Shown here: in pieces, positions 1-5,430 of the stretch
How the letters are laid out: each line of letters begins with the position of its first letter
Position numbering within the stretch: the stretch's first letter is position 1
Assembly: GCA_019420465.1 (NCBI GenBank)
Contig: JAHZHB010000117.1
Span: 1-7,381, forward strand
DNA length: 7,381 nt
Source: Lachnospiraceae bacterium
GTDB taxonomy: Bacteria; Bacillota; Clostridia; Lachnospirales; Lachnospiraceae
Reading direction: 5' to 3'
Made by a program: the position numbers and the translations under genes
The notes under the pieces: model-generated
Database searches by the model: none
Told to the model about the DNA's origin: nothing
Seen by the model: only the letters and a program-made list of their open reading frames with translations

Positions 1-137
1 GGGGTTTCGCTGAGAGTATCCAGCATCGCCAGAGTAGCTTCCCTTGCCATAGGAAAGAGTGCAGAAGCATCCTGTCCTGTTTTTCCATTTTTCTGATTAT
101 ATCATGTAAATGTGAAGAAATCTATGTCCTCAGATAA

Positions 138-566
138 GCTGGTATGGAAATCAAGGGTGCAGCTATTGCTACGGTTCTCGGAAATGTGATCGGATGTGCT
201 GTTTTTCTGTGGTTTTATATCAGAAGAAAGACGATCCTGATACCGTCTGTAAAGCTGTTGAAGCTCGATAAGACGATCATCAGAGAGATGCTGTGGGTCG
301 GTATCCCGCATACGCTGGAACAGTTTTTCTCTACGACAGCGATCGTCAGAAATACATTCAATGCGATCGGAAAACCGCTGTTTGCGTTTGGTATCACAAT
401 CGTCAGACTGCTGGTGCTTTACATACCGTTTCTGCTTCTCTTCAATCAGATCTGGGGGTACAACGGACTGATCCATGCGCAGCCTGCAGAGGAATGCGTC
501 TGCATGGTCTTTTCTCTGTGGCTGGTACTGCGACAGCTGAAAAAATATGAGTCCTGTAAAGAATAG
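138..566 (+). pseudogene. MATE-family efflux transporter relic, N-terminally truncated and internally deleted
   Basis: The readable part (ATG at 144, stop TAG at 564-566, 140 residues) matches pieces of the second half of MATE (NorM/MepA/DinF-type) multidrug transporters. MEIKGAAIATVLGN resembles the segment before TM6. WVGIPHTLEQFF resembles the start of the C-terminal bundle. FNAIGKPLFAFGITIVRLLVLYIP followed by GYNGLIHAQPAEE resembles the last helices. Between residues about 63 and 70 the chain jumps from the first C-half helix directly to the penultimate region, so about 140 residues (roughly TM7-TM10) appear to be missing. MATE-like sequence begins right at GGT ATG with an in-frame TAA at 135-137, so the N-terminal half is also gone. 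No ribosome site precedes the ATG. A complete MATE protein is about 450 residues, so this cannot work as a transporter. The internal deletion is inferred from family knowledge, not from an alignment. Confidence 0.72.
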
Positions 567-608
567 ACAAAACAATCGGAGATTCCTGTACAGAACGCCA
601 AAGTTGCA

Positions 609-632
609 AATGTACATTGACTTTGTAAGTCA
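609..632. promoter_or_regulatory. Abutting palindromes over the -35 box (candidate operator)
   Basis: AATGTACATT at 609-618 is a perfect 10-bp palindrome. It is followed, sharing one base, by TGACTT-TGT-AAGTCA at 618-632, a perfect 6-3-6 inverted repeat covering most of the -35 hexamer. No known regulator motif is assigned with confidence. Position supports a regulator site; identity is unknown. Confidence 0.4.
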
Positions 633-645
633 GGTAAAGTAAAAT
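617..645 (+). promoter_or_regulatory. SigA-type promoter of the flavin reductase-rubredoxin-rubrerythrin gene
   Basis: TTGACT at 617-622 and TAAAAT at 640-645 are separated by exactly 17 bases, close to the TTGACA/TATAAT consensus. The start of transcription would fall near 652, about 28 bases before the start codon. Inverted repeats overlap the -35 box and the predicted start. Confidence 0.72.
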
Positions 646-647
646 AA

Positions 648-666
648 ATCAGTAAAGATTACTGAT
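648..666. promoter_or_regulatory. Perfect 8-3-8 inverted repeat at the transcription start (candidate operator)
   Basis: ATCAGTAA-AGA-TTACTGAT is a perfect inverted repeat spanning the predicted transcription start and ending directly before the ribosome site at 667-674. Its centre (657) is 32 bp from the centre of the 618-632 repeat, about three helical turns, so both could be bound on the same DNA face. The inner part faintly resembles a Fur/PerR-type AT-rich repeat, but the match is too weak to name it. It could also fold in the mRNA next to the ribosome site. Confidence 0.45.
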
Positions 667-679
667 AAGGAGGTCTCAC

Positions 680-1861
680 ATGGATAAAAAAGCAATGTAC
701 AAGCTGAGTTACGGATTGTTTGTTCTGACCGCCAGAGAGGGTGAGAAGGACAACGGCTGTATTATCAACACAGCGATCCAGGCGGCATCGGAACCGAATA
801 CGTTAAGTATTTGCGTGAATAAGTTAAACTATACACACGATATGATACAGCGTACCGGTGAATTTACTGTTTCAGTCTTAAGCCAGAATGCCCGGTTTGA
901 CCTGTTTAAGCATTTCGGTTTTCAGTCGGGACGGGACGTGGACAAGTTTGACGGTTATGCATCCTGCGCACGTGGAACCAACGGGATCTACTATATCACA
1001 GAGGGCAGCAATGCTTTCTTGTCTGTGAAGGTGACAAAGACAGAGGATCTCGGCTCACACACGATGTTCATCGGCGAAGTTACGGATATGGAAGTGTTAA
1101 GTGATATACCGTCTGTAACGTATGCGTATTATCTGGATCATATCAAGCCTAAGCCGCAGACTGTGGGTACGACGGATGCCGGTCAGACGATCTGGCGCTG
1201 TACCATTTGCGGTTATGAATATGTCGGTGAAGAGCTGCCGGAGGATTTTGTCTGTCCCCTGTGCAAGCACCCGGCATCAGATTTTGAAAAAATAGTGAAA
1301 AAAACGGAGGAAAAGACCATGGCAGCAAACAAGTATGCAGGAACACAGACAGAGAAAAACTTACAGGAGGCTTTTGCAGGCGAATCTCAGGCAAGAAACA
1401 AATACACCTATTTTGCATCTGTAGCGAAAAAAGAGGGGTATGAGCAGATGTCCGCGCTGTTCTTAAAGACCGCAGATAATGAGAAAGAGCATGCAAAAAT
1501 GTGGTTCAAGGAGCTTTCCGGCATCGGTGATACCAAAGAAAATCTGGCTGCAGCTGCCGAGGGTGAGAACTACGAGTGGACAGATATGTACGAAGGTTTT
1601 GCAAAAACAGCAGAAGCAGAGGGCTTTGCGGAGCTGGCTGCAAAGTTCAGAGCTGTCGGTGAGATTGAGAAACATCACGAGGAGAGATACCGTGCGCTGC
1701 TGAAAAATATTGAGACAGCACAGGTATTTGAGAAGAGCGAAGTCAAGGTATGGGAGTGCCGTAACTGCGGTCATATTGTAGTCGGAACAAAGGCTCCGGA
1801 AGTCTGTCCGGTATGTGCACATCCGCAGAGCTACTTTGAAGTGCGCGAAGAAAATTATTAA
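680..1861 (+). CDS. Three-domain fusion: flavin reductase-like FMN domain + rubredoxin + rubrerythrin (NAD(P)H-peroxide reductase type)
   Basis: A 393-residue cytoplasmic redox protein expected to pass electrons from FMN through rubredoxin iron to a diiron centre that reduces hydrogen peroxide to water. Residues 1-155 form a flavin-reductase split-barrel FMN domain like that of high-molecular-weight rubredoxin (Hrb). Residues 171-205 are a rubredoxin (C174, C177, C192, C195). Residues 214-393 are a full rubrerythrin: E235, E268, H271, E296, E299, E330 and H333 match the known diiron ligands, and C360, C363, C376, C379 form the C-terminal rubredoxin-like site. The start is set by AAGGAGGT at 667-674, five bases before ATG. 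Hrb and rubrerythrin are usually separate proteins; here no stop divides them. The linker encodes an internal ribosome site and ATG (1306-1321). Domain identities are very secure. Activity and the donor (NADH, NADPH or a partner reductase) are inferred. Confidence 0.93.
   Translation: MDKKAMYKLSYGLFVLTAREGEKDNGCIINTAIQAASEPNTLSICVNKLNYTHDMIQRTGEFTVSVLSQNARFDLFKHFGFQSGRDVDKFDGYASCARGTNGIYYITEGSNAFLSVKVTKTEDLGSHTMFIGEVTDMEVLSDIPSVTYAYYLDHIKPKPQTVGTTDAGQTIWRCTICGYEYVGEELPEDFVCPLCKHPASDFEKIVKKTEEKTMAANKYAGTQTEKNLQEAFAGESQARNKYTYFASVAKKEGYEQMSALFLKTADNEKEHAKMWFKELSGIGDTKENLAAAAEGENYEWTDMYEGFAKTAEAEGFAELAAKFRAVGEIEKHHEERYRALLKNIETAQVFEKSEVKVWECRNCGHIVVGTKAPEVCPVCAHPQSYFEVREENY
1306..1321 (+). promoter_or_regulatory. 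Internal ribosome binding site and in-frame ATG for stand-alone rubrerythrin
   Basis: GGAGG at 1306-1310, an 8-base spacer, then ATG at 1319-1321, in frame with the upstream start (213 codons in between). The ATG opens MAANKYAGTQTEKNLQEAF, which looks like a native rubrerythrin N-terminus. Translation from here would give a 180-residue rubrerythrin ending at 1861. The arrangement suggests two adjacent genes whose separating stop codon was lost, or one gene with two products. Seen: site and frame. Inferred: use in the cell. Confidence 0.55.
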
Positions 1862-1951
1862 GTAAATACAGCAGGCATCCCACGGTGAAATACAGAAGTG
1901 ATCTGATACGCAGCCGTATGGATGGCAGAAGATATATACAGCAGAGTACAG

Positions 1952-2000
1952 AAAAAACGAGCATTGCGGGGCAGCGAAAAGCACCCGCAATGCTTTTTTT
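1952..2000. terminator. Strong intrinsic terminator after the fusion gene, probably bidirectional
   Basis: AGCATTGCGGG at 1960-1970 pairs perfectly with CCCGCAATGCT at 1984-1994 (11 bp), with a small inner GC pairing in the loop, and runs into seven T at 1994-2000 on the plus strand. On the minus strand the same stem is followed by CG and six T (1957-1952), so it can also stop minus-strand transcripts that read past the hcp terminator. Confidence 0.88.
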
Positions 2001-2167
2001 ACTTTGTATATCAATAATTGATCCAGTGGACCAAGTTTGATGGAGTATCTGCGCGCACAAAACAGGCGTCTCATCTGGCCGTGGGAGCAGTGCTTATGTG
2101 CCAGGTGAGAAAGGTCTTTGTGTGGAGAGGACTTCGGGCATAGGATCTGTAATAAAAGACCCATATG
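2001..2167. other. Gene-free stretch between convergent terminators
   Basis: Together with 1862-2000 and 2168-2217 this forms a 356-base gap between the convergent fusion gene and hcp. Apart from the two terminators there is no convincing gene. Short open frames lack ribosome sites and family resemblance. The only sequence-level feature is a perfect palindrome ATCAAT-A-ATTGAT at 2010-2022. No tRNA or known RNA fold was recognised. Confidence 0.5.
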
Positions 2168-2211
2168 AAAACAGGGCCACAGATGATAGGTGTATGTCAT
2201 CTGTGGCTCTG
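2168..2211 (-). terminator. Intrinsic terminator of the iron-sulfur protein/hcp operon
   Basis: A 15-bp stem joins 2197-2211 with 2172-2186, with a single G-T wobble and a 10-base loop (2187-2196). On the minus strand it is followed by TTTT (2171-2168). It starts seven bases past the hcp stop codon. The T run is short, but the stem is long and stable. Confidence 0.8.
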
Positions 2212-2217
2212 CAATGT

Positions 2218-3807
2218 TTAGCCTAAAATCTCTTTCAGATCATTTTCGGGTGTTGTGATCGGCGCGATATGATACTTTTCGACAAGTATCTTCAGCACAT
2301 TGGGCGAAATAAATGCCGGGAGTGTCGGGCCGAGTTTGATATTCTGGATGCCAAGATACAGAAGCGTCAGCAGGATGCAGACAGCTTTCTGTTCGTACCA
2401 GCTGAGGATCATACTGAGCGGCAGCTCATTGACGCTGCAGTTGAAAGCATCCGCCAGTGCCAGTGCGATCTGGATCGCAGAATAGGCATCGTTACACTGG
2501 CCCACATCCATCAGACGGGGCAGACCGCCGATCGTGCCAAGATCAAGATCGTTAAAACGGTACTTTCCGCAGGCCAGCGTGAGGATGACGGTATCCTTTG
2601 GTGCCAGCTTCACAAAATCGGTATAATAGTTGCGGCCCGGGCGTGCACCGTCACAGCCGCCAACCAGGAAGAAATGGCGGATGGCACCGGATTTTACAGC
2701 GTCAACGATGGGTTCTGCAACGGACAGTACGGCATTTTTGGCAAATCCGGTCGTGACAGTATCGCCACCATTGATACCAGTGAATGGCTGCTCTTTGTCA
2801 TAACCGCCGAGTTCAAGTGCTTTTTCTATGACCGGAGTAAAATCCTTATTCTCACCGATATGCTGCATACCGGGATAGCCGACAACTTCTGTGGTGAAGA
2901 TACGGTCAGCATAGCTGGCTCTTGGTGGCATCAGACAGTTTGTCGTAAAAAGAACGGGCGCCGGAATATCGACAAATTCTTTCTGCTGGTTCTGCCATGC
3001 GGTACCGAAATTGCCTTTCAGATGCGGATATTTTTTCAGCTCCGGATAGCCGTGTGCGGGCAGCATTTCTCCATGTGTATAGATGTTTATGCCTTTGCCC
3101 TTCGTCTGTTCAAGCAACAGCTTAAGATCGTACAGGTCGTGGCCGCTGATGACGATAAAAGGCCCTTTTTCTATGGTCAGACTGACTTTTGTTGGTGTCG
3201 GATTGCCAAAGGTCTGTGTATTTGCCTGATCCAGCAGAGCCATACAGCGTAAGTTCACCGCACCAACTTCCAGGACAGTGGCTAACAGCGCATCTGCATT
3301 CAGATCGTCCCGGCCGATCGTGTGGAGTGCTTTGAAAAGAAAACGGTGCACGGTGTCATCTGTAAAGCCCATAACACCGGCATGATAAGCGTAGGCTGCA
3401 ACACCGCGGATGCCAAACAGGATCAGGGATTTGAGACTGCGGATATCTTCATCGGCCGTCCAGAGCTTTTGCATATCGTAGTCGTCTTCATCATTGCGGG
3501 GAGCATAACAGTCCGGACAGGATATGGTGAGATTTTTTCTCTCCTGATGTACCTCGTCCAGCAGAGATGACAGCGCGGCATTGTCAAAGTTTACATTGGT
3601 CAGAGTGGCAAAGAGACACTTGACGGTAAGCGCGGACAGTGTGGCTTCAGGGTTATGTTTCACTTCGGAAACGGTAGCTGACAGACTGATCAGAGCTCCG
3701 GTCAGTCTGTCCTGCAGATCAGCAGTATCTGCCTTTTTTCCGCATACACCTGCAGATTTTGTACAGCCTGTGCAGCCTGCTGTCTGTTCACATTGAAAAC
3801 AAAACAT
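2218..3807 (-). CDS. hcp: Hydroxylamine reductase / hybrid cluster protein (Hcp)
   Basis: A 529-residue cytoplasmic iron-sulfur enzyme. The family reduces hydroxylamine to ammonia in vitro and is thought to reduce NO under nitrosative stress. It opens with MFCFQCEQTAG, the class I signature of anaerobes. All hybrid-cluster ligands are present: H223, E247, C291, C385, C413, C438, E472 and K474 correspond, with a near-constant offset of 21-22, to H244, E268, C312, C406, C434, C459, E494 and K496 of the Desulfovibrio vulgaris protein. The N-terminal cluster cysteines C3, C6, C15, C22 have spacing CX2CX8CX6C, one residue longer at the end than the usual CX5C, and there is an extra C12. AAAGGAGGT lies seven bases before the ATG. 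The gene follows the iron-sulfur protein by 36 bases with no terminator or obvious promoter between, so the two are one operon. Confidence 0.97.
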   Translation of the reverse strand: MFCFQCEQTAGCTGCTKSAGVCGKKADTADLQDRLTGALISLSATVSEVKHNPEATLSALTVKCLFATLTNVNFDNAALSSLLDEVHQERKNLTISCPDCYAPRNDEDDYDMQKLWTADEDIRSLKSLILFGIRGVAAYAYHAGVMGFTDDTVHRFLFKALHTIGRDDLNADALLATVLEVGAVNLRCMALLDQANTQTFGNPTPTKVSLTIEKGPFIVISGHDLYDLKLLLEQTKGKGINIYTHGEMLPAHGYPELKKYPHLKGNFGTAWQNQQKEFVDIPAPVLFTTNCLMPPRASYADRIFTTEVVGYPGMQHIGENKDFTPVIEKALELGGYDKEQPFTGINGGDTVTTGFAKNAVLSVAEPIVDAVKSGAIRHFFLVGGCDGARPGRNYYTDFVKLAPKDTVILTLACGKYRFNDLDLGTIGGLPRLMDVGQCNDAYSAIQIALALADAFNCSVNELPLSMILSWYEQKAVCILLTLLYLGIQNIKLGPTLPAFISPNVLKILVEKYHIAPITTPENDLKEILG

Positions 3808-3843
3808 GGGGTTTACCTCCTTTGTGGTTTTAGTATGCCCGAT

Positions 3844-4533
3844 TTATGGCCGGATATGTCCGTCGGGGCTAATGGTGACGATTTTTAACGGGATCTGTCT
3901 GCCACAGTTTTGTACGGCAGTTTCCACAGCGTAGCTTAGACCGCCGCAGCAGGGCACCGTCATGCGGGTAACCGTGACAGAGCGGATATCATTGTGCATA
4001 AAAATCTGTGTGAGTTTTTCAGCATACTGTACATCGTCTAGCTTTGGACAGCCGATCAGCGTGACCTTATCACGGATAAACTCCTGATGGAAATTGCCAT
4101 AGGCATACGCTGTACAGTCGGCAGCGATCAGAAGGTCAGCGCCGGAGAAATACGGCGCATTCGGCGGTACGAGTTTGATCTGAACCGGAAAGTTTGTCAG
4201 TTGGCTTTCTATATGTGCAGCTGTTTCAGAATTCTTTGGTTCTATAGTCTGGCAGACCGTGCCGGGACAGCCACAGGGGGAAGCAGTTGCCTCTTTGGCT
4301 CGTTTGGCAGCCAGTACGGCAGCTTCGTTGTAAGCCGGAGCTTCCCGTTCTTCAAACGATATGGCGTTTGTCGGGCAGGATGGCAGACAGTCGCCGAGGC
4401 CGTCACAGTAGTCTTCACGAAGCAGTGTGGCCTTACCATCCACGATACCGATCGCTCCTTCGTGACAGGCAGCGGCACAGAGGCCACAGCCGTTACATTT
4501 CTCTTTGTCTATGGTAATGATTTTTCGTATCAT
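3844..4533 (-). CDS. 4Fe-4S ferredoxin-domain protein, probable Hcp electron-transfer partner
   Basis: A 229-residue cytoplasmic iron-sulfur protein of a family found next to hcp in many anaerobes. Residues 5-58 are a two-cluster ferredoxin domain. The first motif is a full CX2CX2CX3C (C13, C16, C19, C23). The second, YCDGLGDCLPSCP, has C43, C49 and C53 but Leu46 where the middle cysteine normally sits. Residues 87-94 hold a CGCPGTVC stretch. Residues 115-229 form a conserved domain with LLIAADC (C140), LIGCPKLDD (C162) and VPCCGG (C195, C196), which may bind a further metal or act in thiol chemistry. The start at 4533 is chosen because GGAGG (4541-4545) sits seven bases ahead and the ferredoxin domain begins at once; an upstream in-frame ATG at 4617 lies inside the promoter and is rejected. 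It is the first gene of the operon with hcp. The electron-donor role is inferred from context. Confidence 0.88.
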   Translation of the reverse strand: MIRKIITIDKEKCNGCGLCAAACHEGAIGIVDGKATLLREDYCDGLGDCLPSCPTNAISFEEREAPAYNEAAVLAAKRAKEATASPCGCPGTVCQTIEPKNSETAAHIESQLTNFPVQIKLVPPNAPYFSGADLLIAADCTAYAYGNFHQEFIRDKVTLIGCPKLDDVQYAEKLTQIFMHNDIRSVTVTRMTVPCCGGLSYAVETAVQNCGRQIPLKIVTISPDGHIRP

Positions 4534-4582
4534 ATGTGTACCTCCCTGATAGAATGATGGGTGTGTTGTTTGTTGTGAGGTG

Positions 4583-4591
4583 AGTATAGCA
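4583..4591 (-). promoter_or_regulatory. Extended -10 promoter of the iron-sulfur protein/hcp operon
   Basis: On the minus strand TGC-TATACT forms an extended -10 element (hexamer 4588-4583). The predicted start is near 4576, giving a leader of about 43 bases. The -35 position reads CATCTT, essentially no match to consensus, which fits an activator-dependent promoter. Confidence 0.6.
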
Positions 4592-4608
4592 GAGAAAAAC
4601 AACAGAAG

Positions 4609-4626
4609 ATGTTGCACAGGTCACAT
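4609..4626 (-). promoter_or_regulatory. CRP/HcpR-like activator site centred at -41.5
   Basis: On the minus strand ATGTGA-N6-CAACAT: one perfect TGTGA half-site of the CRP type and a degenerate second half, with outer ATGT/ACAT symmetry. Its centre (4617.5) is 29.5 bases upstream of the first base of the -10 hexamer, exactly -41.5, the class II CRP/FNR activation position. The Crp/Fnr-family gene just upstream is the obvious candidate binder. Site and spacing are seen; the binder is inferred. Confidence 0.55.
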
Positions 4627-4629
4627 ATT

Positions 4630-4658
4630 AAAAACTCCGATACAGATCGTATCGGAGT
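4630..4658 (-). terminator. Intrinsic terminator after the Crp/Fnr regulator gene
   Basis: A perfect 10-bp stem (4649-4658 with 4634-4643) closes a five-base loop and runs into TTTTT (4634-4630) on the minus strand, 52 bases past the regulator stop. It separates the regulator transcript from the iron-sulfur protein/hcp operon. Confidence 0.82.
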
Positions 4659-4710
4659 GAGAAAATAATACATATGTGAATATAAAATATGCATATGGTG
4701 ACGGAACTGC

Positions 4711-5367
4711 CTACAGGATACGGAAACAGTTTCTGTCATAATCGATCAGCCCGTCCTGCTTCATCTTAACCAGTTCTCTGGTCAGTGCACTGCGGTCAGC
4801 ACACAGATATTCAGCCAGGTCGATACGTCCCAGCGGCAGCTCGATATAACGGGAGTTCTGCAGCTGTGCCTGAATGGAAAGATAGGCCATGATCTTTTCC
4901 CGCAGTGTCTTTTTGGAGATGACTTCTGTTTTACGCATCAGGTCCCGGTTTTTCTGCGCGATGACACGCACCATGTTTTCAATCAGCTGGTGGTGGAAGA
5001 TACAGGCACGGGTACAGCTGTGCATGACACGGTCAAAGGGCATAAACAGGATGCGGGCATCTTCGGAAGCCAGAAAAGTGACTACGGACAGATTGTCATC
5101 GCCGCAGGCAAACGTTTCTCCGAAAAGCTCATGTTTGCGTGCCCGGATCAGCATGGTCTTATTGCCCCAGAGATCTTCTTTGACCATATCGACAGCACCG
5201 GAGAGGATCAGTCCGATGTGTTTCAGATTTTCACCCTCGAAAGCGATGATCTCGCCTTTGTGGAAGGCGCTGATATGGTAGCCGATACAGTCCAGCATGG
5301 CAGGAAAATCCGTGGAGACGATTCCGTCAAACAGTGGAGACTGAAGCTCTTTTATTAATTCGTGCAT
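4711..5367 (-). CDS. Crp/Fnr-family transcriptional regulator, probable regulator of the adjacent hcp operon (HcpR-like)
   Basis: A 218-residue DNA-binding regulator. Residues about 15-125 are the cNMP-binding-type beta-barrel sensor. LFGETFACGDDNLSVV (81-96) occupies the usual phosphate-binding cassette but lacks its arginine, so cAMP is an unlikely ligand. A long helix follows (about 125-165). The C-terminal Crp-type winged helix includes GRIDLAEYLCADRSALTREL (180-199) as the helix-turn-helix. Cysteines lie at 27, 88, 118, 122, 189 and 214; C118-X3-C122 followed by FH (124-125) is a conserved-looking candidate for redox, metal or haem sensing. There is no N-terminal Fnr-type cysteine cluster. 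The start at 5367 is preferred because GGAGG at 5373-5377 lies five bases upstream; the in-frame ATG at 5379 overlaps that ribosome site and adds only four residues. Context suggests an NO- or redox-responsive activator of hcp, an inference. No clear promoter was found directly upstream. Confidence 0.88.
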   Translation of the reverse strand: MHELIKELQSPLFDGIVSTDFPAMLDCIGYHISAFHKGEIIAFEGENLKHIGLILSGAVDMVKEDLWGNKTMLIRARKHELFGETFACGDDNLSVVTFLASEDARILFMPFDRVMHSCTRACIFHHQLIENMVRVIAQKNRDLMRKTEVISKKTLREKIMAYLSIQAQLQNSRYIELPLGRIDLAEYLCADRSALTRELVKMKQDGLIDYDRNCFRIL

Positions 5368-5380
5368 AAAAACCTCCATT

Positions 5381-5416
5381 CGGAAAACGGGTACCTTTCC
5401 AGAGAAAAAGTACCCG
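5381..5416 (-). terminator. Hairpin terminator after the GH13 gene
   Basis: CGGGTAC (5410-5416 on the minus strand) pairs perfectly with GTACCCG (5388-5394), with three further A-T pairs inside after one mismatch, then TTTT (5387-5384). It starts 14 bases after the glycosidase stop and ends 14 bases before the regulator start codon. The stem is modest, so some read-through into the regulator gene is possible. Confidence 0.6.
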
Positions 5417-5430
5417 AAAAATCAAAGCTG

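Noticed and set aside
1..101. Minus-strand open frame running off the left edge (contains MAREATLAMLDTLSETP from an ATG at 50).
   Set aside because: It looks mildly protein-like but has no ribosome site, is closed by a stop at 102-104 and belongs to no family I recognise; too short and partial to call.
102..617. 171-codon minus-strand frame opposite the MATE relic.
   Set aside because: No family resemblance, no ribosome site, and very rich in R, D, Q and S as expected for an antisense shadow.
2010..2022. Palindrome ATCAAT-A-ATTGAT as a possible Fnr-type site.
   Set aside because: The half-sites are in the opposite order to TTGAT-N4-ATCAA and there is no gene start nearby.
1463..2200. 245-codon minus-strand frame over the rubrerythrin end and the terminators.
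   Set aside because: It crosses two strong terminators, overlaps a certain gene and reads as cysteine/leucine-rich nonsense.
2269..3252. 327-codon plus-strand frame opposite hcp.
   Set aside because: Antisense shadow: the hcp codon usage leaves the opposite frame open; no start signal and no recognisable domain.
4534..4617. 28-residue N-terminal extension of the iron-sulfur protein from the ATG at 4617.
   Set aside because: It covers the predicted promoter and part of the activator site, has no ribosome site, and the downstream ATG has an excellent one.
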